This document shows positions 1 to 11,470 of a stretch of 64,000 nucleotides of DNA, one piece after another; positions within the stretch are counted from its first letter, which is position 1; the number at the start of each line of letters is the position of its first letter. A program made the translations under genes and the position numbers. The stretch lies in NCBI GenBank assembly GCA_001574975.1, contig KQ965826.1:1-64000 (forward strand). Direction: 5' to 3'. This DNA comes from Gonapodya prolifera JEL478. Its lineage: Eukaryota; Monoblepharomycota; Monoblepharidomycetes; Monoblepharidales; Gonapodyaceae. The notes beneath the pieces are model-generated. The model had not been told where the DNA came from. It saw only the letters and a list, made by a program, of their open reading frames with translations, and made no database searches.

Positions 1-300
1 CTACTCCACGCCTGATGAGGTCATCAGCTTCAACGGGTGGGGGAGGTGTGGCGGAACTACTACAGTCCGCCAGGGAGTGGTCCGAAGGGATTGGCGTTGT
101 GGGCGCCGGTAGGCGTCGTGACCACAGTAGCCCTCGGAACCGGTCAATATATAGCACATGTACTAGACGAACAACAGAGCTATTCCATACTCAAAACTAA
201 TCTTACCCTAACGACTAACTCCCGTAGTAACCCTACTACAGTAGCACGTACTCACATTTGCATATGCCTTCATTGGCAGATGCATAGAGCTTACCATTAA
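1..300. other. Unassigned CpG-normal edge segment
   Basis: No gene is recognisable here. The two overlapping plus-strand open frames are short and match no family I know. CpG is at ordinary frequency up to about base 250, in contrast to the CpG-poor DNA that follows. The segment may be the end of a repeat or gene lying left of the window. Confidence 0.3.
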
Positions 301-2095
301 GCCACACCATAGGAGTAACAGATGCAAGGTTATAAGCTTGAACTGCAGGTGTTGGTGACTTGATAAAACAGAATTGATGAACGCCAAAAGTGTTGTGTTG
401 CCATCAAGGTATGTGTTGATGACCACACTCAAGAGGGTCAGGTGTAAGGGTAGAATAAAACAGTTCACACTAAAATCATGCACCAAGGGTTCATTGATTG
501 GTTTTCCCACTTAATGAATATCACAGTAGACCTGTGAGCAGCCATTTCAACTTGAGTGTGATTGATTGAGGAAGCCAGTCAGTGGAGATATCTGAGGCAG
601 TTTATCAGAAGAAAAGCATACCTTCATCAAATCAAACATAGGATGCAGCTGACAATGGTGCCAGAACCCTCACTGTTGTCCCTGCACATGCATATGGTGC
701 TGCCTGCAATGATCCTCCCAAGGCCCTTCTACCAGTGCCTGCAGATGGAACAGGATGTGCCAAGGAGGGCCAAGTTAATTATTTGATTCTAATTACACAT
801 GCTCCACACTTGCAGCTGCTTGATGGGTGCAATCTTCTGTGTTTGATTCTGTGAAATTTAGGGATCTCAACTCAGAAGGGCCAATCAAGTCTTCACCACA
901 CACCATTGGCCCAGCAAAATCCCATCTGTCTGTGAGCATTCTGCAAATTAGCATATGCACAAGACAAATTCCATTGCAGTGCTGTATTCCCAACAAGGAT
1001 CAATGCAGTGAATCCTTTAAACATCACAACCATTCAAAAACTCAAGAAATTCACATTCACCTCTTGGTGGAGTTGTCTGGACACTTCCAATAACACGTTC
1101 TGAAGCATTGAGAAGTGTCAGTGACTGTGCTATGTTGGGAACCAATTGCAGACCCACCCAGAGGATTTGGGCAACCAGGGGAGAGCATTGGTGCAAAATG
1201 AGGTGGAGCATATGTTTTTGTTGGCCTGGTAGAGTCTAGAAGTCTAAAAACGTTAAAGAGCTGTGATGGGCTGCCACTGTGGTTGCTTTCAAACTAACAT
1301 ACAAGCATGGGAGATGAGGAACAATCATATCACAAGCTTTGTTGGAGCACCATACCTGACCCAAGATGTCCCTTGTCTGATTGATCCCAACATCATCCTG
1401 TTGCACCATGTCCAGCATGCCAGGGTAAGAATTCCAATTTCCCACAGTGGGAGCAAACTGACTTGGCAAAGCACCCATAACAGGGACATGATGCATAAAT
1501 GTGGAAAGTAAAGAGCTAAGGCCCAGGCCCAGGAGATTGTTGACAGTCAAAAAAATTCCGCATTACCCTGTGCAGCTCCTAGTGTTGATGTCCCCAGAGG
1601 TGCAAAAGTAGCCAGATGTGGTTGAGGTGGAGGCAGAGTGACATTCACTGGCTTTCAGTTTTGCACCACAAGGTTAGAGCACAGTCCATGAGAAGTACTC
1701 TGCCACAACACTCACCACTGGAGGCATTGCTGGTGCAGGCACCAAATTGGTGGCTGAGATCAGATTTTGGACACCATTAATGGTGTTCACATTAGCACCA
1801 TTGCTCCCAGTTTCACTTCAGGACATATTTGCAACTCCAATCTGGGTTGTGGTGAAACTTCCAAGGCCAGGGAGGTCATGACAGTTTTGTGCGCTTGTGG
1901 GCAAAGTGGGCAGAGTGGGTGGAGCAGGGGGGACAGATGAATTTGATCTGTTCACTGGTTTGAAATCTTTTACTTTTCCCTTTTTACCCCTGAACATTTC
2001 CTTTTCCGTTTCTCCATCTTTAATTTCACCCCATTTATCCTGAAAATGCCTAAAGTAAATGTCTAAATCAAAATGTTGAGACATTAATAAACGCC
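300..2095. other. CpG-depleted relic of unknown mobile or viral origin
   Basis: This stretch has near-average GC but by eye only about seven CG dinucleotides in 1.8 kb, with many TG and CA instead. That is the mark of long-term methyl-cytosine deamination, seen elsewhere in this window only in virus-like DNA. All frames are short. The most protein-like piece is on the minus strand at 1818-2084, an 88-residue frame with a Lys/Glu-rich start and a Pro-rich middle, but I cannot assign it. The most likely reading is an old, silenced mobile or viral element, broken in several places. No terminal repeats or target-site duplications were recognised. Confidence 0.4.
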
Positions 2096-2193
2096 TGGCC
2101 GTTTTTCAAGCTGATAAAAAACTGCTTTTGAAACCTGTAAAAGCTGATCTTTGAAACTATATATTAAAAAAATTTGACTATTTCATTACATCA

Positions 2194-2262
2194 TCATCTC
2201 GTACGGCGGTGGTTAAGGTTCACTCCTTACGATCCAGCGAAGCACCTGTTCGAATCCCGCCG
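2194..2262 (+). pseudogene. Degenerate tRNA-like sequence
   Basis: The 3' part contains a B-box-like TTCGAAT followed by CCCGC and CGCCGAC, and the 5' part has GTACGGCG and a D-loop-like GGTTAAGG. The outer arms can nearly pair as an acceptor stem. The T stem does not pair (ACCTG against CCCGC) and no proper anticodon arm forms, so this is at best a tRNA pseudogene or tRNA-derived repeat head. Confidence 0.3.
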
Positions 2263-3556
2263 CCGACGTGCGTGCGCCATAAAGGCCGTGCTAGGACGCG
2301 GGGTCAATGATGATGAGGTCGAAATGACCTTTTCCTTTTGCGAAAATAATTTTCGATCACTTTTTTTTCGAGGTTGTCGGATGTGGTGAGGGGGAGGGGA
2401 GGGGGTGGTGGCCGTACGGAAACAGCGGAACGCGAATTTGACTTGGTTGATGTTCCCCGAGCCTGAAACTGGCAAAACTGGTCCACCCATCGAGCTTCGC
2501 TGTGCCAGGGCTTTTCCAAACTGGACAAACTCAAAAGATCGTCACACCCACAATTCACACTCTGCAAGCACCCATGTTTTGTTTTGGTGAGTTGGTTCGA
2601 GGTGGCATCTGTCATGTGAATATTTACAAAGAAGTTCACATTTGAAAAGCAAGTCCGATCAATCATCTTACTCCACTAGAAGCATATCAGCGAATTGGTC
2701 AAGCAAGTCTGTCTCCCATTGTCTGGCATTCTGGCCCCGTGCACTCTTTTTGGAACAACCACGAGAGCGCAAAATAGCATCGGTATCAGACGCCGAGACA
2801 CTGTCATTAGTGCGAGGAGTTCTTGCAGACAGGGTGCTTCTGTTGTCGGATTTGTCTGCACGGAGTCCGACCTCGGAAGAACACGTGTCCATGTCCACTG
2901 AGCCACCAGTCTTTTTTTTTTTTTTTTTTTTTTTTGCAAATTTGCGCAAAGGTGTAATTTAATGACGGTTGCATTCTTTGTGCGTATAATGTACAAGAAG
3001 TTCGAGAATATAAAGGACAGCATTTGAGTAATCATTGAGCCCTGCACCAAAGTATTGCAGCTGAGCTGTCAAGCAGTCAGGTGGTGGAACACGGCACGAT
3101 GCTGGAGAAGAATCTTACTGTGCCATCGTGCCTTCGTGCCGGGCTTGCTCGATTCCATGCAGAGCTGATTGCTGATATTTTACCTTGCACTTGCAAGAGC
3201 TGGTTCCCGAACTGAGCTCTTTGTCCCTCTGAGTCAAATGGAGGGTGACCGTTCATGTTTATGATTGACGCTTGTACTGCTTTTCTGAATGGAATGAAAT
3301 GGAACCAAGGTTCTGTGGGTTGCCCATCGGGGATGCTCATTCCACCCACATCTCAGAATCCCGCTTCATGTTGCTTTCTGCTCATCGACCCCGTTTGGTC
3401 TCCGCTTGACTGAAGCTTTCACTGGGTTAATTTAGCGTGTGAGTGAATCAGCTCAGAAATTCCCAAGGGTATTGGTGACGTTGCGACAGCCTCAACTGTC
3501 CAAGCAGTTCTCTTTTGTCACACGGCACGCATGAGAGTGAACTTTGGTATACAATC
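2263..3556. other. Intergenic region without a recognisable gene
   Basis: Only short frames are present on both strands and none resembles a known protein. The one notable feature is a homopolymer of about 25 T at 2911-2935, which read on the minus strand would be a poly(A) tail. No retroelement body was recognised next to it. Confidence 0.4.
2911..2935. repeat. Poly(T)/poly(A) homopolymer tract
   Basis: An uninterrupted run of about 25 T. It is either a simple repeat or the poly(A) end of a minus-strand retroposed sequence. No target-site duplication was found. Confidence 0.8.
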
Positions 3557-3713
3557 TCAGGATAGAACTAAGAGTACGCGGCATGCGCTGCACAATTGCG
3601 CTGCAGGTGGTTTTGTTTTGCAAACAAAAAACGGTCCGATCCAATTGGCCGACGAAACGCAAACGCGGTGTGAGGAAATGTGCGCATGCGCCCAATTGGC
3701 TTGATCCTTGTTT

Positions 3714-4184
3714 TTACAAATGCCGTTGCAGTTGTTCTCCAAGAAAGGGGGGCACTTCAAGGACAAGAGTGGCGAGACTGGAAAGCTCCCAGCGATCAGT
3801 CTTGTCTTGGAAGAGGAATGGATTACGGGGTTCAAACAAAGGAGACTGAGACTGCTGGTAAAACTCAAGAGGTGCGGTAAGGTCGCGTTGTTGTCCACTT
3901 TCGTCCGTTTGTTGATGAGAAAAAAGTGGTGTTTGGGTGAAAGATGTGGTTCCTGAAGAGCGAAGTGTGGATGCAGTTGCAAGGGCCCAAGAAGTTGTCG
4001 CCCTGCTACTGGTATGCCAGACGGAGTTCCAGGGAGCAGTCGAGAGAGAGTTTCTGGTGTTAATGAAAAGTGCTTTCTCCGTGAAAGAGTTGGAGGTACA
4101 AATCCTGGGCTTAAAGTTGTGTGTCTTGTCGGATTCAATAAATGCCGTCAACGAGAGAGCAGAGTTGGTGCCGCCCGCTTCCAT
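3714..4184 (-). CDS. Possible small hypothetical protein
   Basis: A 156-codon minus-strand frame without resemblance to any family I know. The C-terminal half has a mixed, plausible composition with charged and hydrophobic residues. The N-terminal half is Ser/Thr-rich. A second minus frame (3557-4138) and a plus frame (3937-4335) cover the same bases, so the coding strand is uncertain. It would be divergent from the ankyrin gene that starts at 4387. No splice sites could be tied to it. I list it only as a candidate. Confidence 0.25.
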   Translation of the reverse strand: MEAGGTNSALSLTAFIESDKTHNFKPRICTSNSFTEKALFINTRNSLSTAPWNSVWHTSSRATTSWALATASTLRSSGTTSFTQTPLFSHQQTDESGQQRDLTAPLEFYQQSQSPLFEPRNPFLFQDKTDRWELSSLATLVLEVPPFLGEQLQRHL

Positions 4185-4386
4185 TGGCGGCCACTCCTCC
4201 TTTCCAACTCTCTCTTTGATTTTTTCGTCCCCGGACTCTTGTTCGGTCGCGGTGGCCCAAGTGCCTCACCAAGCTGGCATCCGCATTCGCCCACCGGATG
4301 CGTTCACTAAAAAGCCAGGCATCGATTCTTCCTGAAATCTGGTCGAGCTAAGATGGAAAACCGACATCGTGAGGTTTGCTTGTGGA

Positions 4387-6186
4387 ATGGTCCCTCTTGT
4401 CTTTGGCTTCACCTCCGCTCGATCCCCGTTCCCAGCAGCTGCTACAGCTGCTACGCTCAACCTCCCACAAGATGTCATACGTCTGCTCGCTCGGCGATGG
4501 CTCGATTATCCGTACGGTCTGCCCGCAGGATGCATCACTCGTTACCTCCACGAAGTGGTTGCCGACCCATCCGAGGTTGCCAAGCGCGCCATCCGCAAGT
4601 TCGGCAGCGTGCAGCAAGCATTCATCGAAGAGGCTCGACGCGGGGATATGCAGACCGTGCCGAAACTCTTCAAGCGATGGCCCGAGTTCGAATCAGACCG
4701 CAAGACCGTTCTGGAGTCGGCGTTTGTCGCCAGCTGCGGCGGCGGGCACTTGCAATTGGCTAACTTCATATACACGCGACAACGTAGCCTATGTGCAACA
4801 GATCCGGATAGACCGATGAAAGAAGCCGTCATGTACGATCACGTCCACGTCATCGAATACCTGGACATCCTCCTCCCCGCCACCAACCCTCAGAAGTTCG
4901 TCGACACTGCCATAGAAAAAAATGCAATCAACGCCCTGCGCGGGCTCTTGGAACGTGGTGCGTCACCAAACCTCGCCTACCGAAGCGATCAAACCTCTCT
5001 CGCTCTTGCCGCGAGGCTTGGACGAATTGATGCCGCCATCCTCCTCCTCGACTTTGGTGCTGATGTCGACCATAGGTGCTACCGCCTAACTGCAATGCAC
5101 TTGGCCGCGCAGCATGGCCAGACCGCCTTCGTGGAGTTCCTGCTTGCTCGGGGCGCAAAGACCGACGGCGCGCCAACCAAGTTCAACATTCATACACCGC
5201 TGATTGAAGCCTGTGCTAAGGGACACACAGAAACAGCTCGCGCGCTCCTCCGCGCTGGTGCAAACTATAACGCATGCTACGACTACGCGCTCATTGTCGC
5301 AACTCGCAACGATTTCGCTCCAATTGCTTTGATGCTTGTTGACCACTGCTACGCATTGACGTACCCGCCCCGCGACGACGATTTGGATCATAAGAGGTTC
5401 GAAAGTTACAGGACCAGGGCGTTCAACCTCGCAACTGCCCACAACGCCCAGCAAACAGTCCACATGCTTCTGGCTCGCGTGGATGCAGGGGCATACTCCG
5501 TTGATCTGAACACTAAACATAAGGTGGACACTGCAAAGCGCGCTCGACTTGGTGAGATCCGTCTCGCGTATGCAGCCGCATGCGGACACCCCAAGATCGT
5601 GTCCGCGCTTCTGGAATGGGGCGTTCCTGTCGACGCGCGGGCCAAGAACGGTAATACTCCACTCATGGGCACAAAGACTGCTCAGGTGGCCGAATTACTG
5701 CTTCACCGCGGCGCAGACCCGAATGCAGTCGCTGGGCGGTCAGGGCGCACCCCGCTGGCCTGCATCGCGAAACTAGGCCACACGGAAGTTGTCAAAGTGC
5801 TTCTCGACCATGGTGCCAAAATTGATGCCGTGGACCACCGAGGGCGAACAGCGCTGATGAGGGCATGTGTGCTTGGCAAGTCCAATGCGATCACGGCGCT
5901 TGTATCGGCGGGATCTGCGTTGAACGTTGCGGACCGGATTGGGTGGACGGCGTTAATGCATGCGGCAGTGAATAACAGTTTAGCAGCAGCCACAGTGCTG
6001 GTTGATGCCGGTGCAGACGTTAATGTGAAGGACTTTATGGGGAGGACCACGGTGGAGTTGGCGCGTGGGGACTGGTACAAGAGGAAGTTTGCAGAATTGT
6101 TGGGCGTGGATGTACCGCTGAGGAAGAAGAGTAGGGCAAGGGCCGCGGCAAAGGCGGCCTCCCTAATCGGCGCTGTTGGGCTGTGA
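4387..6186 (+). CDS. Ankyrin-repeat protein with F-box-like head
   Basis: One uninterrupted frame of 599 codons from ATG 4387; the frame is open upstream but has no earlier ATG. The head (about residues 20-90) has LPQDVIRLL and LHEVVADP, which look like a divergent F-box-type helical domain. The rest is about ten ankyrin repeats, with clear units such as GRTALMRACVLGKSNAITAL and GWTALMHAAVNNS. The C-terminus is basic (RKKSRARAAAKAA). Ankyrin repeats bind protein partners, and an F-box-type head would link a target to an SCF ubiquitin ligase; that role is inference. The same head, with a conserved LHEVV-like segment before the repeats, recurs in the three decayed genes at 6798-9974, so this is the intact member of a local family. 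There is no intron, unlike most genes here. Confidence 0.85.
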   Translation: MVPLVFGFTSARSPFPAAATAATLNLPQDVIRLLARRWLDYPYGLPAGCITRYLHEVVADPSEVAKRAIRKFGSVQQAFIEEARRGDMQTVPKLFKRWPEFESDRKTVLESAFVASCGGGHLQLANFIYTRQRSLCATDPDRPMKEAVMYDHVHVIEYLDILLPATNPQKFVDTAIEKNAINALRGLLERGASPNLAYRSDQTSLALAARLGRIDAAILLLDFGADVDHRCYRLTAMHLAAQHGQTAFVEFLLARGAKTDGAPTKFNIHTPLIEACAKGHTETARALLRAGANYNACYDYALIVATRNDFAPIALMLVDHCYALTYPPRDDDLDHKRFESYRTRAFNLATAHNAQQTVHMLLARVDAGAYSVDLNTKHKVDTAKRARLGEIRLAYAAACGHPKIVSALLEWGVPVDARAKNGNTPLMGTKTAQVAELLLHRGADPNAVAGRSGRTPLACIAKLGHTEVVKVLLDHGAKIDAVDHRGRTALMRACVLGKSNAITALVSAGSALNVADRIGWTALMHAAVNNSLAAATVLVDAGADVNVKDFMGRTTVELARGDWYKRKFAELLGVDVPLRKKSRARAAAKAASLIGAVGL

Positions 6187-6797
6187 TGGACGGTGAGGAG
6201 GCAGTACAAGAGGATCGAGGTTTGGTCGCGGAGCATATTGCATCAGCAACGTCAGCTGTCGGTGTGGTTGTTGCGCCCGTCGTTGATGTTGTGGTGACAG
6301 AATCAATAGCTGCAACCCCCACGGAAGATCGAGGTCCGGAGGGACACGTACAGGTGGAAGCACTGGGAACATTGACAGCAGAGGAAAGCTCGCCGGTAAA
6401 TCAACAGATACCACCCGAGGACATGATATTGATACCCCAAGTGGCCGTGACCCAATATTTTGCGCCAGTCGTGTCTGTCGCGCTGGGATATGGTAGCACG
6501 GCGGCTCTCGTGGGAAATAATGAAGTGCATCGGCGGGGAAGATGACTTTGCGTGTAGTTTGTGAATATGTGGTGCTGTGAGATTGCCTGCCGATGCATGT
6601 GTCAACAAGTACAATAATGAGGCATAAACCCAACAGAAATTGCATTTCAACTGCACTTGTTGACTCAAAATGAGTCCGAAGCAGAACTGGTTCGCACACA
6701 TGGTCGTATCCACTGCTTCGCCCACTCTATCCCAAGATCAAAGATTTCACCAAAAACTGCCAGAGTGGGAATGTGTTGTTCAGCCGTCCACAATGTA
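6187..6797. other. Region downstream of ankyrin gene, no firm gene
   Basis: A plus frame of 119 codons starts at ATG 6186, overlapping the ankyrin stop as TGATG. It has a Val/Ala-rich composition and no recognisable domain. Minus frames of similar length overlap it. I see nothing that decides between them, and treat the stretch as intergenic between convergent genes. Confidence 0.3.
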
Positions 6798-7641
6798 CTA
6801 ATTGTACACATTCAGTATCTCCTCTCTCGCGAGCTCCACTATCGCCCGCACGTCGCCCCACCGCCGCTCGTCCAAGAGCGAACGCCAACTCATGTGGCCA
6901 TCAGTCACTTCATTCTGCGCATCCACCCGAAACACAGCACCAATCCGCTTTGTCCCAACCTCGTGCAAGAACCGCACCACGTCGTAATGCCCGCCTCTAA
7001 GTGCCGGCCGCAACACCAACAGCCGCCACGTGATCAAGCAGCTAAGCATCAACGCCATCGAGCTTCTCCACCAACACGAGCTTTAGCACCCGCAAGTGTC
7101 CTTTCTCGGCAGCCGCGAGAATATCATGGAACGCAGCGCGGACCCCAAACTCATCCACCTGCATCCGCACCGTCTCCAGTCGCCCACACCGCATCGCCTC
7201 GCCATTGCCGTCCTCCCGCGATACGACCGCGTCCCAACAGTGCCACCCTTCGCAAGCAACACCTTCACAACATCCACGTCCCCCACGGCACACTCCCCCA
7301 CCATCGCATCCTGTACTGTCCCGTACGCGATCTCCGCCCTGGGCGGCTTTCATCGCGGGGCTCGATACGGCGGCGTACAGGTGTTTGTTCAGAGCACGGG
7401 TAGGAAGGCCCAGGCGGGGGTAAATGAGCTTGCCATAACGATGGTTAGTAGCAGGAGGGAAATGCGGTACGATACGAGCGAGGATTTCAGAGGAGAGGTC
7501 AAGGAGGGGGAAGTGGGGCGTTCTGGGAGGCCGTCGAGGTGGATTGAGGATGGTGAGAATCTGGCGGGGTTGTAGAGATGGAATCGTCCCTGGTGTCGAA
7601 GAATGTGAATGCGGCGTTTCGTCGTCCTTGGTTGCGTCCAT
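6798..7641 (-). pseudogene. Decayed ankyrin/F-box-like paralog A
   Basis: The first of three tandem minus-strand relatives of the gene at 4387. A start equivalent to those of its sisters is the ATG at 7641 (MDATKDDET). The head has LDLSSEILARIVPHF and LNKHLYAAVSSPA, followed by ankyrin-like units (DVDVVKVLLAKGG, HYDVVRFLHEVG). The protein runs over two frames and changes frame about three times: just after the LYAAVSSPA segment, after RGRTAMA, and near 7050, so no single product is possible. Either the gene is dead or a GC-rich stretch was misassembled. I favour decay because all three copies are hit. Confidence 0.7.
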
Positions 7642-7826
7642 CGGGGTGTTTTTGAGACGAGGGTGGAAGTGCCCGCAGCTCTTCTCGTAACACGTTTGTA
7701 CCATTTTTCGGACGCATGCATCAAAAGCATAAGACTCGTCAAAGCTCAACAAAATTCCCCCGTCTCCACCCTCCGCGCACTAAACACCCCACGGGTTCAC
7801 TCGTCCGACCCACGTCACTGTCACCG

Positions 7827-8653
7827 TCATAATCTCTGCTCCACCTCATCACACCCCACCACGATCGCCTTCGAAAAGTTCTCGCAATGCTCATCAACAA
7901 TCTAGCTCGCGACTCGGCGTGCACGCAAGTATGTCCTGACCGCACGCACATCACACAAGTTGGACCCGAACCTCGCCGTCCCGACGCTATGCAAGAACCG
8001 CACCAAGCCATAATACTCTTCCCCCGCCATAAGCACGCGCCCAGTGCAGTCCATGATGGTCTGTTCGTCAATCTGCCGATCACCCCACCCGGTCGTCCTC
8101 TCCACCGCCAAGAACCGCCGCACGTCCGTTTCGAACCCCTCCACCAGCATCCGCACCAGATATCACATGTGCGCGCTTCATCGCCTCACCGATTGCAGTT
8201 CTCCCCCGGTAGGACGGAACGCCGACTTTGGCGCCTCGCGATAGCAAAAACTTGACGAGGTCAACGTCCCCGACCCAGCACTCGCTCACCATCGCGTCTT
8301 GTGAAGACCCGTACGCGATGACGGCTCTGGTAGCTTTCACAGAGGGACTGGATACCACCTCGTACAAGTGTTTGCCGAGCGCGCGGGTTGGGAGCCCCAG
8401 GCGACGGTAAAACAGCGGCCCGTCACGAAATTCGCGACAGGCGGGAAATGGGGCGTGATCCTGGCGAGGATTTCAGAAGGGAGCTCGAGGAGAGCGAATC
8501 GTGGCTGTGGTGCGGGTGGAGGTGGACGACGGCGAGAACGTGGTGGAGCGGGTGGGCGAGGTGGAGTCGGGGGACGCGGCGGCGTGGGGGGGAAGGCGTC
8601 ATCGAGTCAGAATACGTGAATGCGGCGTACTCGTCGTCGTAGGGCGTGTCCAT
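7827..8653 (-). pseudogene. Decayed ankyrin/F-box-like paralog B
   Basis: The middle copy of the tandem set, with an equivalent start at ATG 8653 (MDTPYDDEY). The head domain (LGKHLYEVVSSPS in a shifted frame) is followed by SQDAMVSECWVGDVDLVKFL and RGRTAIGEAMKRA, matching its neighbours. Later ankyrin-like pieces lie in two other frames (for example EEYYGLVRFLHSVG around 7990). At least three frame changes separate the parts. Same orientation and spacing of about 1.1 kb as copies A and C. Confidence 0.7.
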
Positions 8654-8898
8654 CGCGGGATCTTTTCCCATGGCCAAATCAGAAACGTCACCTGGTGAGG
8701 TGAGTGGCCTCACTAGAGCACTGGGCTTATCACCCTGCAACCCCTTTAGTTCAAATACGATGCAGTATTATCGTGCGATTTTAGGTTTTCTGACAGATAA
8801 TATTGCCCGTTTGATGCTAACAGTTCGAGCTCGTTATATGAGTTTCACTCTCTCGGTACCTTTGATCCCCACTCCTCGCCCAGCTACACATTGCCCCG

Positions 8899-9974
8899 CT
8901 ATTGCCCTGCTCTTACAGTTCGCTCGAGTTCCGCCTGGATCCACGCCACCTCCCCCGCCCACGACCCAAAAAACAGCATCTCGAACTCCTCCTTCACCAT
9001 TCCCAACGGAACACCACTCTCATATATCCTCTTACTGGTGGCGCCCACACGGAGCTGCGCCCTCATACTCCTCGCCGTCAGGGCCAATCCACGCACAAGT
9101 TTCTGCATCGTCACGTCAAGCAATCCGTCCCACGCGAGATCAACGATGACGGCCACACCTTGCCAGTGCGATATGACGCATGCGTTCCAACACACGTCCA
9201 CGGTCGGGAAGCGGTCCAGCGTGCCAGTCGCAGTGGCAGTCCCGAACCGCTCCATGGAGAGTTTGCACAGGAACCGCAAGATGGCCGTGTGGTCCGTTCC
9301 GAAGGCACGTCCCGCGGCTTCGCTGATGACTTTGCGGTCGACGTTGGACACGATCCCCTGCGTTTCGACAAGCACGACCAGCACCACGTCGATGTGGCCG
9401 TACTTGATCGCCACGTCCAGCCCCAGCCACCCGACTCGCACGCCACACTCCTCCACGAGCATCCGGACCAGCTCGGCGTGCCCGCGCCGCACGGAACGGT
9501 GAGTGCGGTTTGGCCTTTGCAAGATGCCGCGGAAACGTCGGCGCCGCGGGCGAGCAGGACCCGTACTACGGCCACGTCCCCCCACGGCACATTCGGCCAC
9601 CATGGCGTCCTGCACGCATCCGTAGACAGTCTCGGCTCTGGCGACTTTCACAGCGGGACTGGATACGGCAGCGTACAGGCGCTTGTTGAGCGCGGCGGTG
9701 GGAAGGCCAAGACGGTGGTACACGAGCAGACTGGTGAACTGGTTGACGACGGGAGGGAAATGCGGTGCGATGCGGGCGAGGATTTCGGTGGGGAGGTGGA
9801 GGAGGGGGAATCGCGACGTGGAGGAGTTCGCGAAGGAGCGATGGGGTTTAGGACGGCGCAGATCAGTGGGGAGCGAGAATGTCAGGAGGGAGGAAGTGGC
9901 GGTGTGGCAGCAAGGGAGTCATCTTCGGCGTCAAAGAATGTGAGTGTGACAGTTTCATCGTCAGATGTGTCCAT
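8899..9974 (-). pseudogene. Decayed ankyrin/F-box-like paralog C
   Basis: The upstream-most copy, start equivalent at ATG 9974 (MDTSDDETVTLTF). The head is LHLPTEILARIAPHF and LNKRLYAAVSSPAVK. The frame is lost soon after the start (a TGA follows PPLPPS while the head lies in another frame) and again in the first ankyrin unit (DVAVVRVLLARGADV lies in a different frame from RRGHAELVRMLVEE). The last 180 codons are open down to the stop at 8899, so this copy is the least eroded. Confidence 0.7.
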
Positions 9975-9989
9975 CGTCGGTGTTTCCGT

Positions 9990-11470
9990 TGAAAATGTGG
10001 AGTGGACAGTGGCCACAGTAGACAGCAGGAAAGGTATGTAACTTTATGCTTCCCTCTGAAAATGATCTCCCTTGTGGACTACTCGACGTGTCAAAGTATT
10101 TTTCCAAATGACACATGGGGTGTCGGAACTTTCTTGTCCAATAATCACGTCATCAGGACCATTCGTCAACCAAAGAAACTATTCGGATCAGCTGACGAAC
10201 GATTATTCTTGGTACTCTTTTGGAGAAGAGTGCGTGGAGATCTTGCTTAAACCTCCATTCTTCCTTTCCGTCAAGACCAACTTCCGTCAAGATCATATTT
10301 GCTCCACCCGTTACTCTCATCATTCTATTTATTGCGAAGCCCGTAGTGAGCGGTACCGAACGAGGGCGAGCTCAAACCTTGTGAACAGGAACTGTGGCCC
10401 GGTTCGAGGGACCTGTGACGAAAAAACTTCTTCAATTCACCATCGACCTCCAACTTTTTCACACCAATCGCACCAGTAGGATCATAGGAGGTGCCGCCCG
10501 AACATTTAGGGCTGTCCCCCCCTCGCTTGGGTTGGGAAAGTCGAGGCGAACTTTGGGGATTTGTCCACCACAAAGATCAATGAAAACCATTTCCGCTAGA
10601 GCTTTGCTGGGCATCGGCCACCGTACAGCAATGAGGTGAAACGACGCTATGGCACCCAGACTGAGATTCGCCCATTTGGTTCTGTGACCTGAGCGAAGCC
10701 TAGGAACCACCGGAAGTCCTGGGAACGCAGTCAAGAAGCACCGATTCACATCTTATTCGAGTCCTTATCACGATAAAAGCTGTCACTTCAGCAATCAATG
10801 GGAGAACTTCCCTCAATCGATGTTGGGGCAATTCTGTTGATGGTTGTCTCATCGAACCCGCTTTCAGTTGGCGCAAATGGAATGTCGGATTAGGTGAAAA
10901 ATGGCAGTGTTTCCAGTGTCATGCAAGAAATGGGGGACTTGAGCTTATCTGATGGTTGATGGAGCTTTTAATACATATTGAAACCGTCCTGTCCATTGCA
11001 GGAACACCAAACCTCAACTGTACCACGATGTTGTCACTTTGACGACGTGAGAGACATGAATTCGCTAGCTTGGCCTAGTGGTGCAGATGACGCAAACAGT
11101 TATGAGAACTAAAACTCTGTCCAAGTTACAAAGAACCAAACTATTCCAATGTCGCACAGAGACCAGAGAAGTACAATTGAAATCCTTGCAGCTGACAGTG
11201 ACGTATAGGAGCACGATTTCGCTCAGCATCCAAAAAGGGGAAAGCTTCTATCCCTTGGACGAAGTTCACCCTTTGCTTTCCAAATTCCTCACCTAATTCA
11301 CGTTCGAACGTGAATTACCATATCAGCTCGCTACGGGCGAGCTCAAGGGCACAGCGACACTATCTTAACATTCATTTATCATCTTGACATCACCCTTCTT
11401 CGCAGTGCTGTCACCCTGCCAAAATCTCCGAGTGCAGACCGCAGCACCCTCTTTCTCCCTCCCATCTCCC
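9990..11470. other. Intergenic region with one palindrome
   Basis: I see no gene on either strand over 1.5 kb; frames are short and of random composition. A perfect palindrome sits at 11294-11317, about 150 bases before the next start codon. Confidence 0.5.
11294..11317. promoter_or_regulatory. Perfect 24-bp palindrome
   Basis: TAATTCACGTTC is followed directly by its reverse complement GAACGTGAATTA. It lies about 150 bases upstream of the ATG of the five-exon gene at 11471 and could be a dimeric transcription-factor site. No second copy was noticed in the window. Confidence 0.4.

Noticed and set aside
2642-2962. Frames ending in a run of Phe or Lys
   Set aside because: They exist only because of the T homopolymer and have no other coding signs.
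8902-10041. 379-codon plus-strand frame
   Set aside because: It is antisense to the decayed ankyrin paralog C, whose minus-strand sequence shows recognisable domains.
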